Below, piece after piece: positions 37,327-45,731 of a stretch of 64,000 bases of DNA. Location: positions 62,001-126,000 of the forward strand of contig NZ_JAFMPY010000009.1 of assembly GCF_017353515.1 (NCBI RefSeq). The letters run 5' to 3'. The stretch is from Jiella sonneratiae (GTDB lineage: Bacteria; Pseudomonadota; Alphaproteobacteria; Rhizobiales; Rhizobiaceae). Under the pieces are notes generated by a model, which searched no databases, was not told the origin of the DNA, and saw only the letters and a program-made list of their open reading frames with translations. Within the stretch, counting starts at the first letter, position 1; the number at the start of each line of letters is the position of its first letter. A program made the position numbers and the translations under genes.

Positions 37327-38439
37327 TCATGCCGCGAAGCGGTCGATGGCGAAGGGCGCGATCGGCGTCGAGGTGTCGCCCGTCGCGATCAGCTCCGCCA
37401 TCACGTCGCCGACGCCGGGGCCGAGCTGGAATCCGTGGCCGCAGAAGCCGAAGGCGTGGAACAGCCCGGGCGTCGTCCGGCTGGCGCCCATCACCGGCAG
37501 CATGTCGCGCAGATAGCCCTCGCAGCCGGACCACGTGCGGATGATGCCGACCCGGGCGATCGCCGGGCAGAGCCTTTCCAGTTGCGGCAGCTGGTTCAGC
37601 GTGTTGGCGGGATCGACCCTGGCATGGCCGGGGTCGAGCGCCACCGGCTCGCGGTGGCCGCCGCCGAAGACGATGTTGCCGCGTTCCACCTGGCGGAAAT
37701 AGACGCCTTCCGCCTTGATGCGCGACCATAGGCCGACGACCGGCAGGATGCGGTGGGGCAGGGGCTCCGTCACCCCCATCTGCGGCCCGTTGGCCTCGAG
37801 CGGGACGGGTTCGCCGACGCCCTCGGCGAGCCGTGCCCCCCAAGCGCCGGCGGCGTTGAGCACGAGGTCGGCCTCGATCGGGCCGGCGGCCGTTTCGACC
37901 GAGAGCCCGCCCGCGCTCCGCGCGGCGATCGCCGCCACCGGCATGTCCTCGACGATTTGGGCGCCGAGGCGCGCGGCGGCCCGGGCGAAGGCGGGCGCGA
38001 CGAGCCTCGGATTGGCCGAGCCGTCCTCGGGCGAGACGGAGGCGGCGATCGCCGTCGGCCCCGCCCAGGGAAAGCGGCTGCGCAGCTCGTTGCGGCCGCA
38101 GATTTCCAGCGTCAGGCCGAGGGGTTCGGCATCGCGGGCGAAGGCTTCCATGTCGGCGAGTGCGTCGGCATCGAAGGCGAAGCGGACGTGACCGGTCGCC
38201 CGGAACTCGACGTCCTCGCCGAGCAGGTCTGCGACTTCGCCCCACAGCGCCCGCGAGCGGTGGGCGAGCGGCATCTGCGCCAGGTGCCGGCCCTGGCGGC
38301 GGATGTTGCCGAAGCTCGCATTGGTCGCGGCCTGGCCGATCCGGTGACGTTCCAGAAGCGTCGGGCGGATGCCGCGCCGCGCCAGGAAGAACGCCGCGGC
38401 GGCGCCCATCAGTCCACCGCCCACGATGACGACGCGCAT
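37327..38439 (-). CDS. FAD-dependent oxidoreductase, DAO family (candidate beta subunit for module A)
   Basis: A 370-residue DAO-family protein with FAD motif MRVVIVGGGLMGAAAAFFLA, then ERHRIGQAATNASFGNIRRQGRH and the C-terminal FGFCGHGFQLGPGVGDVMAELIATG. The last 40 residues are strikingly like those of the DAO gene at 45728 (HGFQLGPGVGEIMGELVATG there), so the two are paralogues. Its length equals that of the beta-type subunit encoded at 48603. It is divergent from the LysR gene at 38558 and shares its control region. It could supply the beta subunit to the gamma and alpha proteins encoded at 43588 and 43881. This pairing is inference. Confidence 0.85.
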   Translation of the reverse strand: MRVVIVGGGLMGAAAAFFLARRGIRPTLLERHRIGQAATNASFGNIRRQGRHLAQMPLAHRSRALWGEVADLLGEDVEFRATGHVRFAFDADALADMEAFARDAEPLGLTLEICGRNELRSRFPWAGPTAIAASVSPEDGSANPRLVAPAFARAAARLGAQIVEDMPVAAIAARSAGGLSVETAAGPIEADLVLNAAGAWGARLAEGVGEPVPLEANGPQMGVTEPLPHRILPVVGLWSRIKAEGVYFRQVERGNIVFGGGHREPVALDPGHARVDPANTLNQLPQLERLCPAIARVGIIRTWSGCEGYLRDMLPVMGASRTTPGLFHAFGFCGHGFQLGPGVGDVMAELIATGDTSTPIAPFAIDRFAA

Positions 38440-38520
38440 CGCCTTCCCCTCGCTGCAGATTGCGCCGTCGAGCTTGCCGGCCGCCGCCGCCGATGTCCAA
38501 TCGCCGTTGCGGCGTCGGCC

Positions 38521-38535
38521 ATAAGAGTGCCCTAT
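38521..38535. promoter_or_regulatory. candidate LysR operator between the DAO gene and lysR
   Basis: ATAAG-N5-CCTAT, a near-palindrome of 15 bases. It lies 23 bases before the LysR start and 82 bases before the divergent oxidoreductase start. The same 15-base frame occurs before hyuA at 39451. LysR-type regulators bind such T-N11-A palindromes, often including one that controls their own gene. Confidence 0.55.
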
Positions 38536-38557
38536 GGGCTGAATTCGGAGAACCGGA

Positions 38558-39454
38558 ATGCGCGCTCGTCAGCTTGAAGTCTTCTGCGCGGTCATGCGGG
38601 CCGGCACCGTCACCGGCGCGGCACAGGCGCTGAACATCTCCCAGCCGGCCCTCAGCCAGGTGCTCCTCCATGCGGAGGACGAACTCGGCTTCCAGCTGTT
38701 CGAGCGGGTCAAGGGCCGGCTCGTGCCGACGCTCGCGGCAGAGGAACTCTATCCCGAGGCCGAGCGGGTCTTCGCCGAGCTCGACGCCCTGCGCCGCCGC
38801 ACCGAGGACATGCGCAGGGGGCGCATCGGCCTCGTCCGGCTCGCCTCCTCGCCGCCACCGTCGATGAGCCTCATCCCGGCCGCCCTCGAGCGGTTTCGCG
38901 CCGAGCGGCCCGAGGTGACCGTGCGTTCGATGATCGGTCCGGTCGAGACCCTCGTCCCCATGGTCCTCGACGGCGACGCGGAACTCGCCGTCGCCATGGA
39001 CGACACCCCGCGGCCGGGCCTCGACTGCGAGACCGTCGGTCATGCGGGGATCGTGTGCATCATGCCGGCGGGCCATGCGCTGGCGGAGCGGGAGCGTGTC
39101 GATCTCGCCGCGCTCGCCGGCGTGCCGCTGATCTCCTATCGCCCGAATTCGCGGCCCGGGCGCGAACTCGGGCGGATGGCCGCCGCGGCGGGCCTCGGCT
39201 ACCGGCCGGACATCGAGATCGACGTCTCGCTTTCGGCCATGGCCTTCGTCCAGCAGGGCCTCGGCGTCGCACTGGTCGACGGTCTCCTGCCCTGGAAGCA
39301 GTTCAACGGCGTGGAAGCCCGGCCCTTCGCCGCCGACTTCCGTCTGCCGGTCGCGATCCTCACCCGGGCGGAGCGGCTGCTCTCGCCGGCGACGCAGCGC
39401 CTGCGCGAGCATCTGCGCGGCGTCTGCGCGACGCTTCTCGGGCCGACCTCATAA
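38558..39454 (+). CDS. LysR-family transcription regulator of the HyuAB module
   Basis: A 298-residue LysR-type regulator. The N-terminal helix-turn-helix is RQLEVFCAVMRAGTVTGAAQALNISQPALSQVL, followed by the linker helix and the effector-binding domain (GLVRLASSPPPSMSLIPAALERFR, VSLSAMAFVQQGLGVALVD). The stop codon overlaps a palindrome in front of hyuA. It lies between the divergent DAO gene and the hyuA-hyuB operon. By position and by the shared operator it probably activates both when an intermediate binds. Confidence 0.92.
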   Translation: MRARQLEVFCAVMRAGTVTGAAQALNISQPALSQVLLHAEDELGFQLFERVKGRLVPTLAAEELYPEAERVFAELDALRRRTEDMRRGRIGLVRLASSPPPSMSLIPAALERFRAERPEVTVRSMIGPVETLVPMVLDGDAELAVAMDDTPRPGLDCETVGHAGIVCIMPAGHALAERERVDLAALAGVPLISYRPNSRPGRELGRMAAAAGLGYRPDIEIDVSLSAMAFVQQGLGVALVDGLLPWKQFNGVEARPFAADFRLPVAILTRAERLLSPATQRLREHLRGVCATLLGPTS

Positions 39455-39474
39455 GGCGAACTTATCCGTTCGCC
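39451..39474 (+). promoter_or_regulatory. LysR operator and hairpin in front of hyuA
   Basis: ATAAG-N5-CTTAT (39451-39465) is a perfect 15-base palindrome with the same frame as the site at 38521. An overlapping inverted repeat, GGCGAAC (39455-39461) with GTTCGCC (39468-39474), could instead form a hairpin at the end of the LysR message. The distance to hyuA ATG 39543 is 77 bases, right for a LysR activation site. Confidence 0.6.
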
Positions 39475-39542
39475 GCGCATCCAACTTGGACACCGGCCAC
39501 CCCGCCCGCCATCATCGCCGCAACGTTTGAGAAGGTGATGCC

Positions 39543-41585
39543 ATGGCTTGGAAAATCGGGGTCGATATCGGGGGAACCTTCATCGACTTCTGCGCGCTCG
39601 AACAGGAAACCCGGCGGCTGGTGACGCTGAAGGTGCTGACCACCCCGGACGATCCGGGGCGGGAACTTCTGACCGGCATCGAGCGGCTGGCCGAGACGGA
39701 GGGGGTCGTACCCGAGGCAATCGAGGTCTTCGTGCACGGCACCACCGTCGGCATCAACACCGTCATCCAGCGCAAGGGCGCGCGCCTTGCCTTGGTCACC
39801 AATGCCGGCTTCGAGGACGTGGTGGAACTCGCGCGGCTGCGGCTGCCGGACATGTATTCGCTGTTCTGCGCCCAGCCCGAGCCTCTGGTCCTGCGCGACA
39901 TGATCTTCGGCATCTCAGGCCGCGTCCTGTCGGACGGCAGCGAGGCGGCGGCCCTCGATCCGGGCGAACTGGAGGCGATCGTCGAGAGCGCGCGCGCCAA
40001 GGGGGCCGAGGGCTTCGTCGTCTCTCTCCTGCATTCCTACATCGCGCCCGCCCACGAACGTGCGGTGAAACGCGCGCTGGAGCGCATGGCGCCCGATCTC
40101 TTCGTCTTCACCTCCTCCGAGGTCTGGCCGGTGATCCGCGAATACGAGCGCTCGGTCACCACCATCCTCAACGGCTACGTGCATCCGCGCGTCTCCGGGT
40201 ATCTGACGGGGCTCGAAGCGGCGCTGGCGTCGCGGGGCGTGCCGGCGCGGCCGCTTCTCACCAAGTCGAACGGCGGCCTGATGAACGCCGCCGAGGGCAA
40301 GTCGGCCTGCGTCAACATGCTTCTGTCGGGCACCGCCTCGGGGGTTATCGGGGCGGCGCATCTCGCCGGCCAGGCCGGTCTGCGCAACGTCCTGACGCTC
40401 GACATCGGCGGCACCTCGGCCGACCTCGCCCTGATCGTCGACGGCGAACCGCAGTTCGGCACCGGCGAGGCGGTCGGCGAGTTCCCGCTCTACATTCCCT
40501 CCGTCTCCGTCAGTTCGATCGGCATCGGCGGCGGCTCGATCGCGCGGGTGGACGAGCTCGGCGTGCTCAAGGTCGGGCCGGACAGCGCCGGGTCTCTCCC
40601 CGGTCCGGCATGCTACGGACGCGGCGGCCGTGAGGCCACCATCACCGACGCCATGGCCGTCCTCGGCTATATCGGCCAGGTGCCGATGGCCTACGGCCAG
40701 CTCGCCATCGACAGGGATCTCGCACATCGGGCCGTCGCCGTCCTCGCCGAGCGGCTGGGCCGCGGCGTCGAGGCGACGGCGGAAGCCATTCTTCAGATCG
40801 GCGTGTCGGAAATTTTCGTCGAGGTCGAAAAGCTCGCCTCGCGCTACGGCGTCGACATCCGCGATTTCACGCTGATGCCGTTCGGCGGCGGCGGGCCGAT
40901 GCTCGGCTGCTTCCTGGCGCGCGAGATCGGCGTCAGGCGCATCGTGGCGCCGCGCCGGCCGGGCGTGGTCAGTGCCCTCGGCGGGCTCGTCGCCGACCTC
41001 AAGGGCGACTTCATCCGCACCGTCTTCAGGCTTTGCGACGACGATGCGGCGGCTGCGCTCGAACGCTGCCTCGAGGAACTGACGGCGGAGGGCGAGACCT
41101 GGCTGCGAAAAGGGCAGGGCTTTGCCGGGCCGATCCGCACGGTGGTCTCGGCCGACATGCGCTATGCCGGCCAGTCCTTCGAGATCGAGGTGCCGCTCGA
41201 ACGCGCGTGGATCGAGCGGGTCGACACCGCCGCGATGCGCCGGGCGTTCCACGACCAGCATCTCGCCGTCTACGACTTCAACGATCCCGCCGCGGCCGTC
41301 GAGGTGGTGAACCTGCGGCTGGTGGCGATCGGCGAGAGCGAGCCGGTGGTCTTTCCGAGTTCGCCAAGCCGGAAGGAAACGCCGAGGCCGGCGAAAATGA
41401 TCGAGGTCTTCCTCGACGGGGCGCATCGCACCGTCCCTTTGTATCGCCGCGAGGATCTGGTCGCCGGGTCGCATTTCGACGGGCCGGCAGTCGTCGCCCA
41501 GGAGGATACGACCCTCGCCGTGCCTGCCTGGCTGACCGCCCATGTCGACGAGGTCCTCAACATCCATCTCGAGCCGGCGGAGTAA
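39543..41585 (+). CDS. hyuA: hydantoinase/oxoprolinase family protein, HyuA subunit
   Basis: A 680-residue ATP-dependent amidohydrolase subunit of the HyuA / 5-oxoprolinase-A family. GVDIGGTFIDFCAL at the N-terminus is the ATP-binding motif of the ASKHA fold (Hydant_A_N domain). LTLDIGGTSADLALI and FGGGGPMLG are the other phosphate-binding loops, and the C-terminal third belongs to the Hydant_A domain. With HyuB it opens a cyclic amide such as 5-oxoproline, N-methylhydantoin or a lactam using ATP. Which of these cannot be settled here. It is followed by hyuB after five bases. GAGAAGG precedes ATG 39543. Confidence 0.93.
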   Translation: MAWKIGVDIGGTFIDFCALEQETRRLVTLKVLTTPDDPGRELLTGIERLAETEGVVPEAIEVFVHGTTVGINTVIQRKGARLALVTNAGFEDVVELARLRLPDMYSLFCAQPEPLVLRDMIFGISGRVLSDGSEAAALDPGELEAIVESARAKGAEGFVVSLLHSYIAPAHERAVKRALERMAPDLFVFTSSEVWPVIREYERSVTTILNGYVHPRVSGYLTGLEAALASRGVPARPLLTKSNGGLMNAAEGKSACVNMLLSGTASGVIGAAHLAGQAGLRNVLTLDIGGTSADLALIVDGEPQFGTGEAVGEFPLYIPSVSVSSIGIGGGSIARVDELGVLKVGPDSAGSLPGPACYGRGGREATITDAMAVLGYIGQVPMAYGQLAIDRDLAHRAVAVLAERLGRGVEATAEAILQIGVSEIFVEVEKLASRYGVDIRDFTLMPFGGGGPMLGCFLAREIGVRRIVAPRRPGVVSALGGLVADLKGDFIRTVFRLCDDDAAAALERCLEELTAEGETWLRKGQGFAGPIRTVVSADMRYAGQSFEIEVPLERAWIERVDTAAMRRAFHDQHLAVYDFNDPAAAVEVVNLRLVAIGESEPVVFPSSPSRKETPRPAKMIEVFLDGAHRTVPLYRREDLVAGSHFDGPAVVAQEDTTLAVPAWLTAHVDEVLNIHLEPAE

Positions 41586-41590
41586 GCGCG

Positions 41591-43591
41591 ATGTTCGACA
41601 CGGTCACCCTTCGCATCCTCGCCAATCACAGCCGCGCCGCGGCGGAGAACATGGCGCGGACGCTGTTCCGCACGGCGCATTCGGCCTTCGTCAAGGAGAC
41701 CCAGGACTTCACGGTGATGATCCTCGACCCGCAGGGCCGCACCGTCGCCGTGCCGATGGACTTCGGCGCGACCTGGTATCCGGGTCTCACCTGCGGCCGG
41801 GCCATCGGCATGATCGACGACTACCGCCCGGGCGACGTCGGCTTCACCAACGATCCCTACAGCGGCTATCTCGCCACCCACGCCCCCGACACGCATCTGT
41901 GGAAACCGGTGTTTCACGACGGCGAGATCGTCGCCTGGACGGCCGGCCACATCCACAACACCGACATGGGCGGGGCGGTGCCGGCGTCGCTGTCGCGGTC
42001 CCTGACCGAGATCCATCAGGAGGGGCTGCGCTTCCCGCCGATGAAGCTGATGCGGGAGGGCGTCTTCGACGAGCAGATCCTGAAGATCATGGCGACCAAC
42101 GTGCGCAAGCCCGACCTCAACGTCGGCGACATCAAGGCGCTGGTCGGCGCGCTCAACACCGGCGAGCGCAAGGTCCTTTCGATGATCGAGAAGTTCGGCA
42201 TCGAAACGTTCCGCGAGGGGCTCGGCGAGCTGCTCGACTACGCCGAGGCGCAGGCGCGCGGCGTCCTTGCCGACATCCCCGACGGCCGCTACAGCTTCGC
42301 CGACTATGCCGACGAGGACAGCGTCGAGGGCAATCCCTGCCGCCTGAACCTGACGCTGACGATCGAAGGCGACAGCGCGGTGCTCGACTTCACCGGCTCC
42401 GACCCGCAGCTCGCCTCGAGCCTCAACGTCCCCTCCGGCGGCGATCCGCGCCACAGCATGCTGCTCGTCGGCATCTACTACGTGCTCTACACCCTGAAGC
42501 CGGGCATCCTGCTCAACCAGGGCCTGACCCGGCCCTTCACCTGCATCACCCCGGAAGGCACCGTCCTCAACCCGCAGTTTCCGGCTGCCGTCGGCATGCG
42601 CAGCCTCACCTGCGCCAGGCTGCGCTCGGTGATCTTCGGCGCCTTCTCGCAGGCGATCCCGCAGCGTCTGCCCGCCGCGCCGGCCGGCAACAACTGCATC
42701 GTCAACGTCATGACCACCGACGAGCGGCGGCGGCGGACGGTCATCGCCGCGGTCAATCCGGTGGTCGGCGGCGGCGGGGCGATGCCGCATCGCGACGGCA
42801 CCAACGGCTCGGGCGCCGACGCGGCCTATCTGAAGAACACGCCGATCGAGATCACCGAGGCCGAGACGCCGATCCAGTTCGTGCGCTACGGCCTGAGGCC
42901 GGACAGCGGCGGGGCCGGGCGCTGGCGCGGCGGGCTGGCGACGGAGATGGCCTTCAGGGTCTTCGCCCCCGACAGCCGGATCACCGCCCGCAACCGCGAC
43001 CGCTCCTTCTTCCGGCCCTGGGGGGTCCTCGGCGGGCGGGCCGCCGGCCTGTCAGACATGGTGGTCAATCCCGGCACGCCGGAAGAACGCCGCCTCGGCA
43101 ACACCGACATCGCCGTGCTCCAGCCCGGCGACGTCCTGTCGATCCATTCGGCCGGCGGCGGCGGGCGCGGCGATCCCTTCGAGCGTGAAGCCTGGCGCGT
43201 CGCCCTCGACGTCGCGCGCGGTTATGTCGGCGAGGCATCGGCTCTTCAGGACTATGGTGTCGTGATCCGTGAGGGCGTTCTCGACGAGGCGGCGACGACG
43301 GCGCTGCGGGCGGCCCGCGCGCCGGCCGGCGCCCTGCCGCATTTTCATTTCGGGCCGGAACGCGAATCCTACGAGCGAAGCTGGACGACGGAGGCCTACG
43401 ACGCGCTGACGGCGATCCTTGCGGCGCTGCCGGTGCACTGGCGGTTCTTCGTCAAGACCGAGATCTTCGCGGCGCGCCGCGCCGCCGACGGCCGGCAGAG
43501 CGTCGAAGAGGCCTTCGCGGCGGTGCGCCGCCGCTTTCCCCAGATTCCGCAGATCACGCAGGGCATCGAAACCGCGGAGGCTTGCGGATGA
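41591..43591 (+). CDS. hyuB: hydantoinase B/oxoprolinase family protein, HyuB subunit
   Basis: A 666-residue protein of the Hydantoinase_B family, partner of HyuA. Signature regions are MFDTVTLRILANHSRAAAENM, the metal-binding segment DPYSGYLATHAPD (the family often has D.HL/H here), WTAGHIHNTDMGG, NVPSGGDPRHSM and SIHSAGGGGRGDPFERE. The long insertion near the end (LPHFHFGPERESYE) is not typical of the family. The start at 41591 was chosen because the sequence before it is out of context. The stop overlaps the next start (ATGA). Confidence 0.92.
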   Translation: MFDTVTLRILANHSRAAAENMARTLFRTAHSAFVKETQDFTVMILDPQGRTVAVPMDFGATWYPGLTCGRAIGMIDDYRPGDVGFTNDPYSGYLATHAPDTHLWKPVFHDGEIVAWTAGHIHNTDMGGAVPASLSRSLTEIHQEGLRFPPMKLMREGVFDEQILKIMATNVRKPDLNVGDIKALVGALNTGERKVLSMIEKFGIETFREGLGELLDYAEAQARGVLADIPDGRYSFADYADEDSVEGNPCRLNLTLTIEGDSAVLDFTGSDPQLASSLNVPSGGDPRHSMLLVGIYYVLYTLKPGILLNQGLTRPFTCITPEGTVLNPQFPAAVGMRSLTCARLRSVIFGAFSQAIPQRLPAAPAGNNCIVNVMTTDERRRRTVIAAVNPVVGGGGAMPHRDGTNGSGADAAYLKNTPIEITEAETPIQFVRYGLRPDSGGAGRWRGGLATEMAFRVFAPDSRITARNRDRSFFRPWGVLGGRAAGLSDMVVNPGTPEERRLGNTDIAVLQPGDVLSIHSAGGGGRGDPFEREAWRVALDVARGYVGEASALQDYGVVIREGVLDEAATTALRAARAPAGALPHFHFGPERESYERSWTTEAYDALTAILAALPVHWRFFVKTEIFAARRAADGRQSVEEAFAAVRRRFPQIPQITQGIETAEACG

Positions 43592-43902
43592 AGGGACGCA
43601 TGGTCAGGCTTGCCGGTGGGGACCGGCCGGCCGTCGGCTTTCGCCTCGACGGCCGGTCGCTCGAGGCGCGGGCGGGCGACACGGTGCTGACGGCAGTGCT
43701 GACGCAGGTGGGAAGCCTCCGCCTGTCGGAGTTCGGCGACGGGCCGCGCGCCGGCTTCTGCCTCATGGCCGCCTGTCAGGACTGCTGGATGTGGACCGAG
43801 GACGGCGGCCGGCTGCGCGCCTGCGACACGCCGGTCAGCGAAGGCATGGCGCTGCGCACGACGCCGCCCGGGGACGAGACATGGCCGACCCGCGCATCGT
43901 GA
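43588..43902 (+). CDS. [2Fe-2S] ferredoxin-like gamma subunit (module A)
   Basis: A 104-residue protein with a plant-type [2Fe-2S] pattern: C-x4-C-x2-C in FCLMAACQDCW and a fourth Cys in LRACDTPV. The fold matches the small Fe-S subunit of the D-hydroxyproline, nopaline/octopine and HCN-synthase dehydrogenase complexes, and it carries electrons between the FAD subunits. It overlaps hyuB by four bases and the alpha subunit gene by 22 bases, so it is co-translated with both. A gamma gene directly after hyuAB is an unusual order. Confidence 0.88.
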   Translation: MKGRMVRLAGGDRPAVGFRLDGRSLEARAGDTVLTAVLTQVGSLRLSEFGDGPRAGFCLMAACQDCWMWTEDGGRLRACDTPVSEGMALRTTPPGDETWPTRAS

Positions 43903-45269
43903 TCGTCGGCGCGGGGCCGGCCGGCTGCCGGGCCGCCGAATGCCTCGCCGCGGCCGGCATCCGCCCGCTCGTGCTCGATGAGGCGCCGGCCTCGGGCGGG
44001 CAGATCTACCGCCGGCCGCCGCCGGCCCTCGACCGGCCGGCGCGCAGCCTCTACGGCGCCGACGCCGCGAAGGCCGAGGCCCTGCACCGCAGCTTCGACG
44101 CCTTGGCGAAGCGCGTCGACTACCGCCCCGCGACCACCGTCTGGGGTCTCGACGGCGACCGGCTGTTCGTCCGGCGCGGCAGCGAGGCCGCGGTCGTCGG
44201 CTTCGACCGGCTGATCCTCGCGACGGGCGCCACCGACCGCGTCATGCCGGTGCGCGGCTGGACGCGGCCCGGGGTCTACACGCTCGGCGGCGCGCAGATC
44301 GCGCTCAAGGCGCAGGGCGTGGCGATCGGATCGCCGGTGGTGTTTATCGGCGCCGGTCCCCTCCTCGTCCTCGTTGCCTGGCAATATGCCAAGGCCGGCG
44401 CGAAGGTCGCGGCCGTGCTCGACACCTCGCGCCTCGCAGACCAGTGCGCCGCCTTGCCGCTGCTTGCGGCGCGCCCCGGCATGCTCGCCCGCGGCGCCGG
44501 CCTGCGGCTGGCGCTCAAGCGCATGCAGGTGTCGGTCCATCAGGGCGTGTCGCCCTTGGAGATCACCGGCGACGCAGGCGGCGTCGGCGGGGTCGCCTGG
44601 CGCGCCCCGGACGGCAGCCTGCGTGACGTCGCGGCAAACGCGGTGGCGCTCGGCTGGCATCTGCGCTCGGAGACGCAGCTGGCAGAGCTCGCCGGCTGCG
44701 ACTTCGACTTCGATCCGGTCTGGCGGCAATGGACGCCACGGACCGATCGCTTCGGCCGCTCCAGCCGCGGCGACGTCTATCTCGCCGGCGACGGGATGAA
44801 GATCCTCGGCGCCGACGGCGCGGAACTTGCCGGCCGGCTCGCCGCGACGGCGGTTCTGGAGGATATCGGCCGCCTTCCGCAGGGCGCCCGGCCGGATCGC
44901 CTGGAGAGGCGGCAGAAGCGTTTCGCGCGCTTTTCCCGTGGTCTCGCGCGCGCCTTCCCCTTTCCTGCCGAAGCCTGTCGGTCACTCGCGGACGATGCGC
45001 TGCTCTGCCGCTGCGAGGCGATCACGGTCGGCGAATATCGCGCGACGCTGCAGCGGACGGGAGCAAGCGAGCTCAACCGGGCCAAGGCGCTGTCGCGGGT
45101 CGGGATGGGGCGGTGCCAGGGCCGCTATTGCGGGGCGGCGGCCGCCGAGATCGTCGCATCCGGCGAAACACCCGTCGCCGGGGCGGGGCGGCTGCGCCCC
45201 CAGGCGCCGATCAAGCCGCTGCCGGCCGGGGTGCGGGCGGGCGCGGGCGATCAGGCGGAAGAGGCATGA
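43881..45269 (+). CDS. FAD/NAD(P)-binding alpha subunit, opine/D-hydroxyproline dehydrogenase type (module A)
   Basis: A 462-residue flavoprotein of the pyridine-nucleotide-disulfide reductase fold. FAD motif is IVIVGAGPAGCRAAE with ASGGQIYR. The second nucleotide-binding loop is VVFIGAGPLLVLVAW. The C-terminal BFD-like domain has four cysteines at 376, 378, 412 and 417 (LCRCE and GRCQGRYCG) that bind a [2Fe-2S] cluster. These features match the alpha subunit of the LhpBEF and OoxA/NoxA class. It needs a DAO-type beta subunit, and none is next to it. Candidates are encoded at 37327, 45728 and 48603. It ends the HyuAB operon. Confidence 0.88.
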   Translation: MADPRIVIVGAGPAGCRAAECLAAAGIRPLVLDEAPASGGQIYRRPPPALDRPARSLYGADAAKAEALHRSFDALAKRVDYRPATTVWGLDGDRLFVRRGSEAAVVGFDRLILATGATDRVMPVRGWTRPGVYTLGGAQIALKAQGVAIGSPVVFIGAGPLLVLVAWQYAKAGAKVAAVLDTSRLADQCAALPLLAARPGMLARGAGLRLALKRMQVSVHQGVSPLEITGDAGGVGGVAWRAPDGSLRDVAANAVALGWHLRSETQLAELAGCDFDFDPVWRQWTPRTDRFGRSSRGDVYLAGDGMKILGADGAELAGRLAATAVLEDIGRLPQGARPDRLERRQKRFARFSRGLARAFPFPAEACRSLADDALLCRCEAITVGEYRATLQRTGASELNRAKALSRVGMGRCQGRYCGAAAAEIVASGETPVAGAGRLRPQAPIKPLPAGVRAGAGDQAEEA

Positions 45270-45312
45270 CCGGCCGCGACGGGCGAGAAGCATCTGCCTC
45301 CCGGGATCGCGA

Positions 45313-45328
45313 CCGGACCCGGGTCCGG
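45313..45328. terminator. palindrome between the two convergent modules
   Basis: A perfect 16-base palindrome without spacer (45313-45320 and 45321-45328) lies in the 117-base gap between the last gene of module A and the last gene of module B. It may assist termination from both sides, though the missing loop makes a hairpin less stable than its GC content suggests. Confidence 0.35.
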
Positions 45329-45386
45329 CGTCTGCCTCGCGGCGCGCCGGAGGCGCCCCCGCCGGAAGCGGCGGAGGCGCGGCCGG

Positions 45387-45731
45387 TCACTTCGCGGCGG
45401 AAATCACCACCTCGATGAGGACGTCCTTGCCGAGTTCGGCGACGCCGATCGTCGCGCGGGTCGGCAGCTGCTCGGCCGGGATCCATTCGAGCCAGGCTTC
45501 GTTCATCCCGTCCTTCTGGGCGAAATCGGAGATGTAGATCATCGCGGTCAGAAGCTTCTCCTTCGACGAGCCGACCTTGGCGAGGAGATCGTCGAGCTTG
45601 GCGCAGATCTCGGCGGTCTGGCCCTTCATGTCCTTCGACTTGTCGTCGGCGACGAGGCCGCCGAAATAGAGGACGCCGTTGTGCTCGACGACGCGGTGGT
45701 TGATCTTGGTCTGGATGTGGCGGGTGATCAC
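45387..45731 (-). CDS. RidA-family (YjgF/UK114) enamine/imine deaminase
   Basis: A 114-residue RidA-family protein. The core signature is in TRATIGVAELGKDVLIEVVISA, which includes the RidA C-terminal Glu. The usual catalytic Arg of true RidA (CVEA/R105) is replaced in this subgroup, and the sequence is of the Rid2-like type with VVEHNGVLYFGGLVADD at the start. RidA proteins hydrolyse reactive imines or enamines released by amino-acid oxidases and PLP enzymes. It is the last gene of module B and overlaps the DAO gene by four bases, which ties it to the oxidase step. Confidence 0.88.
   Translation of the reverse strand: MITRHIQTKINHRVVEHNGVLYFGGLVADDKSKDMKGQTAEICAKLDDLLAKVGSSKEKLLTAMIYISDFAQKDGMNEAWLEWIPAEQLPTRATIGVAELGKDVLIEVVISAAK

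Noticed and set aside
35855-39412. A very long minus-strand frame (over 1100 codons) over the FAD-oxidoreductase and LysR genes.
   Set aside because: It covers real genes on both strands with strong motifs. High GC makes stop codons rare, so long frames arise by chance.
45270-45386. An additional small gene between the two modules.
   Set aside because: The 117-base gap contains only GC palindromes; no start with a ribosome binding site or conserved protein was seen.
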